A stretch of DNA of 26,257 bases from JAWPMV01 sp038527215 (GCA_038527215.1 JBCBGC010000122.1:1-26257); one strand, 5' to 3'. Positions 14,071-23,277 are shown, counted from the first letter of the stretch. Program-made: numbers and translations. Notes: generated by a model from the letters alone, not told the origin.

Positions 14071-15102
14071 ATGAAACCCTACTGTTTTCTCCTGCTAATC
14101 GGGCTGTTTGGCAGTTTTACCGCTTGCCGAAGCCTTCCCTCTCCCCAGCAAACCTCCCAGGGTAGTTGGTGGTTCCAGGTAGCCGATGATCAGAGCGAAC
14201 CGGTGGCCCGACATGAAGCCAGCTTTATTGAGGCAGGGGGCAAATTCTACTTATCAGGAGGCCGGGGGATTCGCCCGGTCAGCATTTTCGATCCTGTCAG
14301 TAAGCAATGGACGCAAGGAGCCAAGCCTCCTCTGGAGCTGCATCATTTCCAGTCCATCGTATTCGAAGGCAAGATTTATGTGATAGGCGCGATGACGGGA
14401 GGCTATCCTGATGAGCCTCCTGCTACGCATGTGTATATCTATCATCCCGGAGAAGATCGTTGGGAAAAAAGCCACGAAATCCCCAAGGACCGGCGGCGAG
14501 GGTCTACGGGCAATGTGCTGTACCAGGGAAAAATCTATGTGAGTTGTGGCATTGAAGTCGGGCATATGAAGGGGCATAGTAAATGGTTTGATGAATACGA
14601 CCCCCAAACAGGCCAGTGGAGAAGGCTCCCAGATGCTCCTCGCCCCCGGGACCATTTTCAAGCGGCTGTGGTTGGGAATAAGATGTACGTAGCCGGAGGC
14701 AGACTTTCCAAGGCCCCGGATTCGGTATTCGCTTATCCGGTAGCTCCGGTAGACGTTTATGATTTTCAGAAAAAAAGCTGGTCCACCTTGCCCAAACCTC
14801 TGCCTACGCTCAGGGCTGGTCATACCGTACTGCCATTTGGCAAGGAAATCTGGGTGATCGGCGGAGAATCAGGCGACCAACAAGCAGCCCATGATGAAGT
14901 GGAAGCCTTGCATACGCGTACCCTCGATTGGCGAAGCCTGCCTTCTTTGAACCAAGGAAGACATGGTACCAGTGCCATTCTCTGGCGAGGCAGTGTCATC
15001 CTGGCCTCCGGTTGTGGACAGCGCGGGGGAAGTCCGGAACTCCATACGATGGAGTTTTTCCGATCGGCAGGTCAGAAAGGGGCGACATTCGGCCAGCCCT
15101 AA
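14071..15102 (+). CDS. Kelch-repeat lipoprotein
   Basis: 343 residues. A lipobox FTAC ends at Cys19, so it is probably a lipoprotein. The rest reads as a six-bladed kelch beta-propeller: repeated pairs such as 'GGKFYLSGGRGI', 'EGKIYVIGAMTGG', 'QGKIYVSCGIEVG', 'GNKMYVAGGRLS' and 'GKEIWVIGGESG', each preceded by a hydrophobic strand and followed by 'W..LP' type segments. Such propellers in this phylum bind glycans or proteins at the cell surface; no enzymatic residue set is evident. It stands alone, divergent from the crotonase gene with 116 nt between starts. Function beyond binding cannot be given. Confidence 0.86.
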   Translation: MKPYCFLLLIGLFGSFTACRSLPSPQQTSQGSWWFQVADDQSEPVARHEASFIEAGGKFYLSGGRGIRPVSIFDPVSKQWTQGAKPPLELHHFQSIVFEGKIYVIGAMTGGYPDEPPATHVYIYHPGEDRWEKSHEIPKDRRRGSTGNVLYQGKIYVSCGIEVGHMKGHSKWFDEYDPQTGQWRRLPDAPRPRDHFQAAVVGNKMYVAGGRLSKAPDSVFAYPVAPVDVYDFQKKSWSTLPKPLPTLRAGHTVLPFGKEIWVIGGESGDQQAAHDEVEALHTRTLDWRSLPSLNQGRHGTSAILWRGSVILASGCGQRGGSPELHTMEFFRSAGQKGATFGQP

Positions 15103-15132
15103 AAAAAACAGAGGCTGCCACCTGGCAGCCTC
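15102..15132 (-). terminator. Leftward terminator of the large T9SS protein gene
   Basis: Perfect 10-bp stem GAGGCTGCCA (15111-15120), loop CC, TGGCAGCCTC (15123-15132). The A-rich run just left of it (15102-15109) becomes a T tract on the minus strand. It lies 240 nt after the leftward stop at 15372 and touches the stop of the rightward kelch gene. The stretch 15133-15371 has no gene; a lone TAGATTTG (15349-15356) matches the Bacteroidota -7 consensus but serves no evident ORF. Confidence 0.78.
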
Positions 15133-15371
15133 GAAGTTTGGAGTCCTATGCTTGCTAGAAAGTAATGCCGCAAAAAAAGAAGGAGATCTCAGGAATAACA
15201 TTCTTTGATCAATAATTCCCCCTACGACTTCAGAATCTCTCCCTGAGTCCCATCTTCTTCTTGAGCGTATCCTAATGGCAGAGAGGCGAAGTCGGGCTTG
15301 CAACTATCGTAGGCCGATGCCACCCTCCTGACTTCCTCCCTACCTCCTTAGATTTGCCTTATTATAGGGAC

Positions 15372-18300
15372 TTATTGGACTACGATGTAATCCGCCGTAA
15401 AGCCGTGCCTGTTCACCTGGAAGACATAGAGGCCCGGAGCCCAGTTGTCTACCTGGATGGTGAAAGTCTGTGTGGTAAAAGCGGAGAGTCTTCCCCGAGC
15501 CATTCTCCGGCCACAGCTATCCATGATCCTGAATCTTATATCCTGATCCGTGTCATTTTTGATTTCGATATTGACAAATGAAGTGGAAGGATTCGGATAA
15601 ATGTTAATGTGAATGTTGACAATGGGAGCTGGCCCTAAGGTAACTACTGGACTGTAGCTAATCTGCCCGTTGTCCATTACTTCTTTAATTCTATACCAAA
15701 TCGTAGGCGCGTTGAAACTAATCGCGGTGCTGTCCCGGAATCGGTAGCGACGACCATTGGTTCCTCCACGGGCATTCTTCTCTCCAATTTCCTGGAAGTT
15801 CGTTCCGTCAAAGGAGCGTTCTACCACAAATTTATCGGAGAAGGGCTGTGTACCAGTTTCCCATTTGACGACAGCAATTGAATCACGCCAACGAGCATGT
15901 ACGGTAAGGAAATCCGCTTCCGTCTGCCCACTTGGTCTGGGGCCAACCTGTACTACAGGGCTAAAGGCCGGTTGACCATCCGTCATGATTTCCCTCACCC
16001 GGTACCATAGAGCGGGCTGGTTGAGGTTATAGGCGTCTGTATCAATATGTTCGTAAGCAGCCCCCGCAGTGGGAGAGCCCTGTGGAGTATAGGAACCAAT
16101 GGCCTGGAATAATACGCCGTCGACCGAGCGCTCCAGAATATATTCGTCTGAGTGCGTTTCGGGACCAGTGGTCCATTCGATGACCACATCCTGGTTGTCC
16201 CATTGGGCATCAATATTGACCCAATCCACGGGTACTGGTCCGGGAGGATCCAGTTGGGTTACCGGACTGTAATTGATGTTGCCATCATCCATGATTTCCT
16301 TGATACGATAGTATAGCAGGGTATTCAAGGCATAGGCTCCCAGGTCATTGTAGACATAGCTGGCCCCGGCATTGGCGTTGCCCAGGGGAGCAATATCACT
16401 TAGCTCAATGTAAGTATTGCCGTTGGCAGAGCATTCTACCACAAACTTATCCGTGGAAAGTTCAGGCCCGGTTTCCCAGCTTATTTCAGCTACCTGCCCT
16501 ACCCATTTAGCATCAATCTGAATCCAGGTTACGGGGGTAGAAGGCGCAGCCAGCGGAGCGAGTTGGACTACACTGCTGTAGTTGCTTTGACCGTCGGTCA
16601 TGATCTCCCGAACCCGATAATAGAGGGTTTGGTTCAGGGCTGCCGCCCCTGCATCATCGTATTGATAGATACTCCCTGCGGTGGCGGAGCCCGTAGGGGC
16701 TACGTTGCCCAGGGCACTAAAATTGGTACCATCCAGTGAACGTTCCACCACAAAGTCGGTAGAATGGGTTTCGGGACCGGTTTCCCATTCCAGGCGTCCC
16801 AGTTGGTTGAACCAGTTGACCTGAATATTGACCCAGGTAACAGGCGTTACAGGAGCAGCTTGCGGATTGAGTTGAGCCACCGGACTATAATTATCCTGCC
16901 CGTCGGTCATGGTCTCTTTCACTCGATAAAAGAGAATCTGATTCAAGGCAGCAGCGCCATTGTCATTGTAGGTGTAAACTGCCCCCTGGGTAGGTGAGCC
17001 GGTAGGCGTTACCGTAGAAAGGTCGGTAAAGTTCGTGCCGTCCAGGGAGCGCTGCAGCACCAGGCTGGCGGTATGCGTTTCCGGACCAGTTTCCCATTCA
17101 ATCTCTGCCACCTGGTTGACCCAGTTCGCTTCAATGCGAACCCAGGTTACCGGCGTGGGTGCAGGGGTGGCTACCGTATCCCCCACTTCACCGTTCATGC
17201 GGATGAAATCATCAAATCCGTTAATCTCATAGAGGCGACCCTCGGTTTCAAATCCTGCCAGAAAGAAGGCAGAACCATTGGGGTTATTGCTAAACACATC
17301 CCCTTGCTTAGGATCAGCGGACATTTGGTAGAGGTGGGAAAAAGGAGCTACACCATTGTTGGGATTTTCCATAAAGTTTCCTACCCACAGGCCAACACTG
17401 TCCCATACAAAGGTTTTATTCCGGTTGTTGAAATCTGTATAAGCCGGGCAACCAAACACCAAGCCAATCGGCTGGCGAAAGCCAATGTCAATCTGGCCTT
17501 CATCGGTGCCTTTTTCTCCAACCTTCCAGAGGAGATTTCCATTCAAATCGTATTTATTCAGGTAGGCATCGTTGACACTGCCCCAGCCATTCACTTCGTG
17601 GTTCGTGGCGGCATAAATCCATCCTTCCTGGTCATCTATTACCATGTGCCATGACCAATTCGCATCGTAATTGGTGCTGCTCCAATAGCTGGGCTGATCA
17701 GCTACTTTTCCTCCTTTGGGTAGGGGCGCATATTGAGGAGCGCTCACTCCGTTTAGGCCCTGAAAGGCGATTTTGCGAATGGCATTATCATTAGGATGGT
17801 AAAAGTATATGTTCATGGAGTCGTCAAAGTCGGGTCTGGCCGCATACCCATCAAAATCATTGGCCGAGAAATACTGGAATTCACTGTTTTGCGGAGTATA
17901 GTCTCCGTTGGCATCGGTCCAATAAGCGGTCCAATCCGAGGCACCGGCCCAGCTATCGAAAGGTGCAGGAAGCTCATCTACACGGGACATGGCAAATACG
18001 GGTTTGAGGCTCCAGTTATTTTCATCCAACATCAGGACCTTCCCTAAGCCATCATCGAACATGAAATAGGTATTCCCATTTACCTTGCGGACATAAAAGC
18101 TGGTTTCCGGGCCGCTTTTGCCAAACAATCCTCCGGCCAGACCTTCATATGGCATGACAGCGTGAACGCCCCAGGCTTTTGCGCCATAGTTGATATTGGC
18201 CCGAACGATCATCCCGTTAGATCCTTCGTAGTAGACGATGCTTTCATCCTCAGGATCAAAACAAAAACTTCTTCCTTGAGCAGTTCCGCCCATCCATTCA

Positions 18301-19496
18301 GTATTCAAGCCTCCCTGGGCGTTGAAGTAGCTGATTCTACGTAACCCTCCATGCGGTTCCGCTACGAAAAAACCACCGCTACCATCCGGAGCGATATCCG
18401 TAATCAGGTAGAAAGACTCCTTCTCATTCTGGTTGTATAACCCAAAAGTTCTTCCTCCGGCCTGGCCGTAGGTTGATAAGAGGGTGCCATCTGGCTTATA
18501 GCGGGTGATTTGCTGGGTAGTCCCGTGTTCACCCACCAGTAAAGTGTTGTCGGAAGGATCAAAAGCCAATACATGACCTTCATCCAGGCCGTTTACGATA
18601 GCCGTAGGGGTAGAAGAACCCGATTGAACCTCAATCAGGTTTTGTCCATTGACTACGTACACATTGCCGTTTCCATCGATGGTAATGCCGTAGGGATTGT
18701 TGATACCCGTGATTTCTTTGAATTGCTGGCCCGTCAGGATATCGTACCAGCGAATCGCATTGTAGGTAGGATAACTGACCACCACAAATTCGTGGTTGAC
18801 GTCCATGTCGTAGACGTGTTTAGGGTCGTCATGATTGTTCACAATCACGCCATCCCAAGCCACATTGATGAAATCAATTTTTTGTCCGGTTTGCTGATTA
18901 TAGCGCCAGACCTTGTCATTTTGCGCGAGGAGGTAAGTGGTTTGCCCTTCTAAAGCCAGGGCTTTGGCCCCCATACCCGCTTCAGGTTCAAGCGCAGACC
19001 AATCCCGGGAAGCCCCCGTTTTAGGCATACGAAGCATGGCGGGTTCGGACCCGGAGGTCAGGTTGGCCGCGATCAGCACATGGCTGCTACTGGCAGCAAT
19101 GGCATAAGGTCCGACCTCAGCCCCGGGACTTACATCCATCAGGCTACTTCCATAGGGAAGGGTGTTCCCCACAGATAGTACATAATTGGCTTGCAGGCCC
19201 TTGGTGGCCAGCGCCTTCCAGGTGTAGATGCCCTGAGGCATATCTACGCCGTCTTGATCTTTCCCATCCCAGGTTACGGTGTGGGAGCCGGCGGTAAGAT
19301 CCGTAGCGTGCATGAGCTCACGAATTACCTGGCCCTGCGCATCATAAATGTTCAGGGATACCCGACGATCGTCGTTTAATTGAAAGGTGATATCTCCCCC
19401 GGCATTTTGGGCCAGGGCAAGATGAGGCAAGCTAAGAAGTGGAAATAAAAGGCAAGACAGAGCAAAGGAAAAACAGGTTTGCATCCAAACTTTCAT
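15372..19496 (-). CDS. Very large T9SS-exported beta-propeller protein with five tandem ~100-residue repeats
   Basis: 1374 residues. The signal peptide is about 1-30. Next comes a FlgD-like Ig domain (about 31-105; 'VSLNIYDAQGQVIRELMHATD', 'HTVTWDGKDQDG', 'GIYTWKA'). A long propeller-like region (about 110-770) has NHL-type strands such as 'YGITIDGNGNVYVVNGQ'. Five repeats begin near 785, 885, 989, 1089 and 1197, each with 'W', then 'WETGPE', '(V)ERS(L/F)DGTNF' and 'LYYR(V/I)(R/K)E(I/V)MTDGQ', resembling fibronectin-III-type modules. From about 1290 the T9SS sorting domain 'INIYPNPSTSFVNIEI ... GLYVFQV' ends the protein. It is probably a surface-anchored adhesin or glycan-binding protein; no catalytic motif was seen. 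Confidence 0.9.
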   Translation of the reverse strand: MKVWMQTCFSFALSCLLFPLLSLPHLALAQNAGGDITFQLNDDRRVSLNIYDAQGQVIRELMHATDLTAGSHTVTWDGKDQDGVDMPQGIYTWKALATKGLQANYVLSVGNTLPYGSSLMDVSPGAEVGPYAIAASSSHVLIAANLTSGSEPAMLRMPKTGASRDWSALEPEAGMGAKALALEGQTTYLLAQNDKVWRYNQQTGQKIDFINVAWDGVIVNNHDDPKHVYDMDVNHEFVVVSYPTYNAIRWYDILTGQQFKEITGINNPYGITIDGNGNVYVVNGQNLIEVQSGSSTPTAIVNGLDEGHVLAFDPSDNTLLVGEHGTTQQITRYKPDGTLLSTYGQAGGRTFGLYNQNEKESFYLITDIAPDGSGGFFVAEPHGGLRRISYFNAQGGLNTEWMGGTAQGRSFCFDPEDESIVYYEGSNGMIVRANINYGAKAWGVHAVMPYEGLAGGLFGKSGPETSFYVRKVNGNTYFMFDDGLGKVLMLDENNWSLKPVFAMSRVDELPAPFDSWAGASDWTAYWTDANGDYTPQNSEFQYFSANDFDGYAARPDFDDSMNIYFYHPNDNAIRKIAFQGLNGVSAPQYAPLPKGGKVADQPSYWSSTNYDANWSWHMVIDDQEGWIYAATNHEVNGWGSVNDAYLNKYDLNGNLLWKVGEKGTDEGQIDIGFRQPIGLVFGCPAYTDFNNRNKTFVWDSVGLWVGNFMENPNNGVAPFSHLYQMSADPKQGDVFSNNPNGSAFFLAGFETEGRLYEINGFDDFIRMNGEVGDTVATPAPTPVTWVRIEANWVNQVAEIEWETGPETHTASLVLQRSLDGTNFTDLSTVTPTGSPTQGAVYTYNDNGAAALNQILFYRVKETMTDGQDNYSPVAQLNPQAAPVTPVTWVNIQVNWFNQLGRLEWETGPETHSTDFVVERSLDGTNFSALGNVAPTGSATAGSIYQYDDAGAAALNQTLYYRVREIMTDGQSNYSSVVQLAPLAAPSTPVTWIQIDAKWVGQVAEISWETGPELSTDKFVVECSANGNTYIELSDIAPLGNANAGASYVYNDLGAYALNTLLYYRIKEIMDDGNINYSPVTQLDPPGPVPVDWVNIDAQWDNQDVVIEWTTGPETHSDEYILERSVDGVLFQAIGSYTPQGSPTAGAAYEHIDTDAYNLNQPALWYRVREIMTDGQPAFSPVVQVGPRPSGQTEADFLTVHARWRDSIAVVKWETGTQPFSDKFVVERSFDGTNFQEIGEKNARGGTNGRRYRFRDSTAISFNAPTIWYRIKEVMDNGQISYSPVVTLGPAPIVNIHINIYPNPSTSFVNIEIKNDTDQDIRFRIMDSCGRRMARGRLSAFTTQTFTIQVDNWAPGLYVFQVNRHGFTADYIVVQ

Positions 19497-19780
19497 AGCA
19501 GTAACAAAATGTTTGCCTTACGAAGGAAGGGTGCAAACCCCCGGATTGAAACCGAGAAATGAATGGGGCCTTACTTTTTCCGTTTACGAACAAAAGGCTG
19601 ATAACGAGCAAATTACTTTCGGCTTTGGTCTGATTTTTCGTGCGTCATCAAATCTTTGTTCGCAATTGGCAAACAAAGAACGGGACGAAAAGGCAGGGGC
19701 AGGTGTTTTCTTACATCCCCCCAGATTTTTTTTCTGAGCAAAGACGCAATTCATTACCTGCTCCATTCCCTCCTTACTGC
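19497..19780. other. Gap between the large T9SS gene and the Y1 transposase-like gene
   Basis: No gene seen. It should hold the promoter of the large leftward gene. The clearest structure is the inverted pair CTTTGTT (19654-19660) / AACAAAG (19672-19678), 11 nt apart. It carries none of the flanking-end hairpins that would be expected of an intact IS200/IS605 element. Confidence 0.35.
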
Positions 19781-20266
19781 TTAGGCGGCCTCCACACTGC
19801 CCGCCAACAAGCATTGATCTTCGGGAGATTGGGTCAACTCCCATAATTCCTGGGCCAGGCTCTGGCGCTGGTGCCGCTCCGCCTGTCGGAAGATCTGCCT
19901 TCTTACCACCGCCAGTTTTTCTGGGCTGACGGAATACGCCCGGATGGCAGCAGACCACTCCACAGGATAGCCCCAATTTTCTTTCCGTTCGGTCCAGGAC
20001 CTGGTCAATTCCTGAAGGCATTGATTCAGTTCAGCCACCGTTTGGTCTGGCGGTAATTGCAGGAGCAAATGCAGATGATCCCGGGTACCATTGGCACAAT
20101 CCAGGTATACATCTTCGGCCTGACAGGCTTTGAAAAGAAATCGGATCAAGGGGATTCTTTTTGCTTCAAAAAGCGGGGTCCGGTTTCCCTCCACGATCCA
20201 GATCAGGTGCATCCACTGGGAAACCTTAGCGGTGCGAGGGAGAAAAATGCGAGATGATTCTAACAT
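19781..20266 (-). CDS. IS200-like Y1 transposase-related protein with the catalytic Tyr replaced by Gln
   Basis: 161 residues from ATG at 20266 (a TTG at 20287 would add seven). The fold of IS200/RAYT-type TnpA is clear: 'WMHLIWIVEGNRTPLF' near the N terminus, the HUH motif HLH (His64 and His66) within 'GTRDHLHLLLQLPPDQTV', and a C-terminal helix 'VVRRQIFRQAERHQRQSL'. In active relatives that helix reads Y-x-x-x-Q; here the Tyr position is Gln124 (CAG, 19895-19897 on +), while the Gln four residues on is kept. The frame is intact and runs 36 nt behind comEC on the same strand. So it is either a recently inactivated transposase or a domesticated single-stranded-DNA/hairpin-binding protein. Confidence 0.82.
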   Translation of the reverse strand: MLESSRIFLPRTAKVSQWMHLIWIVEGNRTPLFEAKRIPLIRFLFKACQAEDVYLDCANGTRDHLHLLLQLPPDQTVAELNQCLQELTRSWTERKENWGYPVEWSAAIRAYSVSPEKLAVVRRQIFRQAERHQRQSLAQELWELTQSPEDQCLLAGSVEAA

Positions 20267-20302
20267 AGACTTTAGATAGCTTATCAAAAAATACTAACAG
20301 GG

Positions 20303-21868
20303 TTACAGCTGGAATACGGGTCTGGCAACATAGGATTCCTCCCGCTGGAACCTCCACCGATGTTGGCGTAGCCAGGCTGGCAAAAGGAATAGGCCTGCTA
20401 CCATCAGCAACTGAGCGATCAATATCCATAAACCCGGAGCCTGAATATCTAGCTGCTCAATCACCGCAAAAGGCCAGGAGGCCACTTCCCCAGCTACATA
20501 TGAAAGCGAAGACAGACAAAGCTCCAGGAAAGAAGCCAGCAGTTGATTGAACCAGGGGAGCCAACAAAACATGATACAGAGGAATCCGACCAGAACGGAA
20601 GCCCAGGCGATCAGCGTAGTGGCCAGGTTGGCCACCAGGAAATAGGTCGGAAATTGCCCGAAGTGAATTAGCACCCAGGGCAGGGTTCCCAGCGTCGCGA
20701 ACAAGGACACAACCAGGCTGCCCAATATGGCATCTAACAAAGGGGAACCGGTTCGCAGCCATTTTTCCAGTAACGGAAGGCCTAATAGAATGGCAAAGAC
20801 AGCGGCATAGGACATTTGAAAGCCTAGCTCAAACAGCCGCAAAGGGTTCCAGGCAAGTTGTAGAAAAGCTGTAAAGGCCAGGATATTCAAACTTTGGTAG
20901 GGCAGATAAAACGCTTTTAACACCAGCACCGTCCCAAACAATAGCACGGCCCGCGAGACCGCGGGTTTTGCCCCCGTCAACAACATGAAGCCCAGCAGAA
21001 TCCCTAAGATCAGCAAATTCTTCCAGCGCATTCCGTGAGGGAGCAAGTGTAAAGGAGAAAACAGGAATTGGAGGAACATAAAGATGATGCCGACATGCAG
21101 ACCAGAAATCGCGAGTAAGTGGCTTAGTCCGGTATCGGTGAAATCCTGGCGGATGTCTCTATCCAAGGCATGTTTGTCGCCGAGGAGCATGGCCTGGGCA
21201 ATGCCAGCATATGCCTTATTTTCCATAAAGCCTTCGAGCTGATGGGAAAGGTGAAGCTGAAGTCCTTGGAAAAAACCGTCGAGGCTGGCTACTTTCCCTC
21301 CCGGGCGGTAAACCTGAGCCCGTAGTTTATGGTGCATGCCAATCCTAGTTAGATAAGCGGCATATCCGGAATCTTTAGGGATAAAAGGTTTGAGCCACCC
21401 ACCACAATAAAGGCTGTCTCCGGGTTCAACCAGATTAACTGCCGCTGAATCCAAGTAAACCTGAACCAGGCCCTGCTTTTCTATCCAGGTTCCGTCTTCC
21501 CACATAGCATAAAGGCTAAGCTGAAGTTTTCCCCCATATGGCGTAAAAGCCGGAGAAGTGTGCACTTTTCCTACCAGGCTAACCTGCCCACTTTTATTAG
21601 AAGACAAAACCGGCGCCTGAGGTCGCGCTTGATACAAGGAATACCAGGCAGCTCCCAGACTCAGGAAGAAGAGCAGGTTCACACCCGCTACGAGATGTTC
21701 AGTATGCCAGGAGCCCCAGAAATAATCTGCCAAGGCAGTCATGAGGTACAGACACAATCCCGGAGCCAGCCACCAAAGAGGCGGCCAGGCAAAATAAGAC
21801 GCCAGGCAGATCCCCAGCATAAAGGGCAGCAATAATTTCAGCAGCGGAGCGAGAGCAAGGTTTTTCAT
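20303..21868 (-). CDS. comEC: ComEC/Rec2-family DNA uptake channel, short form
   Basis: 521 residues with many membrane spans. The first ~200 residues contain the DUF4131-type region ('YSLYQARPQAP' after three hydrophobic segments). The signature of the competence domain follows: 'LSHLLAISGLHVGIIFMFLQF' at about 245-265, and 'TGAKPAVSRAVLLFG' and 'LQLAWNPLRLFELGFQMSYAAVF' after it. ComEC carries single-stranded DNA across the inner membrane during natural transformation. Common versions are 650-800 residues and many end in a metallo-beta-lactamase domain; this one stops after the last hydrophobic segment ('LLMVAGLFLLPAWLRQHRW') and has no such domain. A HUH-protein gene follows 36 nt after its stop. 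Confidence 0.9.
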   Translation of the reverse strand: MKNLALAPLLKLLLPFMLGICLASYFAWPPLWWLAPGLCLYLMTALADYFWGSWHTEHLVAGVNLLFFLSLGAAWYSLYQARPQAPVLSSNKSGQVSLVGKVHTSPAFTPYGGKLQLSLYAMWEDGTWIEKQGLVQVYLDSAAVNLVEPGDSLYCGGWLKPFIPKDSGYAAYLTRIGMHHKLRAQVYRPGGKVASLDGFFQGLQLHLSHQLEGFMENKAYAGIAQAMLLGDKHALDRDIRQDFTDTGLSHLLAISGLHVGIIFMFLQFLFSPLHLLPHGMRWKNLLILGILLGFMLLTGAKPAVSRAVLLFGTVLVLKAFYLPYQSLNILAFTAFLQLAWNPLRLFELGFQMSYAAVFAILLGLPLLEKWLRTGSPLLDAILGSLVVSLFATLGTLPWVLIHFGQFPTYFLVANLATTLIAWASVLVGFLCIMFCWLPWFNQLLASFLELCLSSLSYVAGEVASWPFAVIEQLDIQAPGLWILIAQLLMVAGLFLLPAWLRQHRWRFQREESYVARPVFQL

Positions 21869-22024
21869 ACCCTCAATCTGCCCAAAGGAATCCCCCTCTT
21901 AAGGGAAAAAAGCTCAAATGGGTAACTGAAAAGCGCGTGGTCCTTAGGCTAGGGTTCTGCCTAATCCTTCCCAGGAATACACTCCATGGGGAAACATCAG
22001 CCCAAAAGTAACGCAACCCGGTTG

Positions 22025-22274
22025 CTGTAGAGACGCATTGCATGCGTCTCCATAGGGGATTTTTGGCAAAACAACGGAGATTGGCGGACGCCAGGAAACT
22101 TTGGAGACGCACGGCGGTGCGTCTCCATAGGGGATTTTTGGCAAAAACAGAGATTTGCAGTCGCCATGAACCTCCTGAGACGCATGGCATGCGTCTCCAT
22201 AGGTTTTTTTGACAAAAACAGAGATTGGCAGTGGCCATGATCCTTCTGAGACGCAGGGCGGTGCGTCTCTACAG
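22025..22274. repeat. Hairpin repeat array (four GAGACGC...GCGTCTC units) with terminal inverted repeats
   Basis: Four hairpins with stem GAGACGC / GCGTCTC at 22030-22050, 22104-22125, 22177-22197 and 22248-22269, spaced 74, 73 and 71 bp. Loops alternate in type: ATTGCAT, ACGGCGGT, ATGGCAT, AGGGCGGT. Between hairpins is a conserved spacer with 'ATAGGGGATTTTTGGCAAAA' in two copies, shorter or altered in the third. The ends are perfect 13-bp inverted repeats, CTGTAGAGACGCA (22025-22037) and TGCGTCTCTACAG (22262-22274). A relative stands alone at 12763-12786. The remainder of the comEC-yaaA gap (21869-22024) has only one small inverted pair, TTAGGC / GCCTAA (21944-21964). Confidence 0.9.
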
Positions 22275-22287
22275 GAGAATCCTCATC

Positions 22288-23055
22288 CTAGCGGGTGAAA
22301 ACCCAGGTGGTCTCGTCGGATAACTCGCTATCGTAGGCGTAACCCATGCCCTGGAAATCTTTTAATCCTTCGGGCTCCGTTACCTTTTCCTTGATCACAA
22401 AATCGCACATGGCCCCGCGGGCCTGCTTGGCATAAAGGAAAATGGTCTTGAAGGTGCCATCCCGGTTTTCCTTAAACTGTGGGGTGATGATCCGGGCGTT
22501 TAATTTGGCGGAGCGTACGCTTTTGAAATATTCGTTGGAGGCGAGGTTGACCAGGACATCGGTGTCCTGCTCTTCGAGGCTTGCGTTGATGGCTTTGGTA
22601 ATGCGATCTCCCCAGAAGGCATAGAGGTCTTTGCCTCTACGGGTTTTCATTTTGGTGCCCATCTCCAGCCGGTAGGGCTGGATGAGGTCCAGCGGCTTCA
22701 ACAAGCCATATAATCCGGAGAGGATCAACAGATGTTGTTGAGCAAAATCAAATTCCTCCTCGGAATAGCTTTCCAGCTCAAAACTTTGGTATACATCACC
22801 TTTAAAAGAAAGCAGGGCCTGCTTGGCATTTTGGGGAGTGAAAGGCGTATGGAAATTCTGGTAGCGCTCGTAGTTCAGCGCTGCCAGGTTGTCGGAAATA
22901 TGCATCAGTTCGCCCAGCTTCTTCTGCTTCATTTTGGCCAGGGAAGTCACCAGCTTTTCACTATCGGGCAGATGAGCAGGAAGGGAGTAATTCTGGGTAA
23001 AACGGGTTTCCTCAGAAAAATCCAGTTTTTTGGCGGGGGAGATGATACAGATCAT
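22288..23055 (-). CDS. yaaA: YaaA family peroxide stress protein (DUF328)
   Basis: 255 residues, full length for the family. The N terminus MICIISPAKKLDF corresponds to the conserved 'SPAKTLD' opening. 'LLILSGLYGLLKPLDLIQPYRLEMGTK' at about 109-135, 'FWGDRIT' and 'LVNLASNEYFKSV' are other landmarks of the family. YaaA protects against hydrogen peroxide by lowering free intracellular iron and has been reported to bind DNA in E. coli. The gene is monocistronic, with the hairpin array just downstream of its stop codon. The identification is sure; the physiological role here is by homology. Confidence 0.93.
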   Translation of the reverse strand: MICIISPAKKLDFSEETRFTQNYSLPAHLPDSEKLVTSLAKMKQKKLGELMHISDNLAALNYERYQNFHTPFTPQNAKQALLSFKGDVYQSFELESYSEEEFDFAQQHLLILSGLYGLLKPLDLIQPYRLEMGTKMKTRRGKDLYAFWGDRITKAINASLEEQDTDVLVNLASNEYFKSVRSAKLNARIITPQFKENRDGTFKTIFLYAKQARGAMCDFVIKEKVTEPEGLKDFQGMGYAYDSELSDETTWVFTR

Positions 23056-23277
23056 AGCCTTTCAATTATTCTTCTCAAAATTACTGCGGGCGCGGGATAG
23101 TGCCAAATAGAAAGTCTCTATCCCTAAGTGGGAAAATGGTGATAATGTTTGACTGGCGATCATCAACTGCTACGAAAGGGTCTTTTTGTCCGAAAAACTC
23201 AACCCCTGTCCGGGAATCCTGAGCATGTTTGTCCAAAGCCCCACACTTTCCTTATTTTGGGGCCTGATCTACCTACT

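Noticed and set aside
13959..14165. Possible 68-residue gene between the crotonase and kelch genes
   Set aside because: It overlaps the kelch lipoprotein start in another frame by almost 100 nt and has no recognisable domain.
21873..22238. Minus-strand ORF with repeated 'AKNPLWRR'-type peptides
   Set aside because: It is produced by the non-coding hairpin array; the repeat boundaries follow DNA stems, not protein domains.
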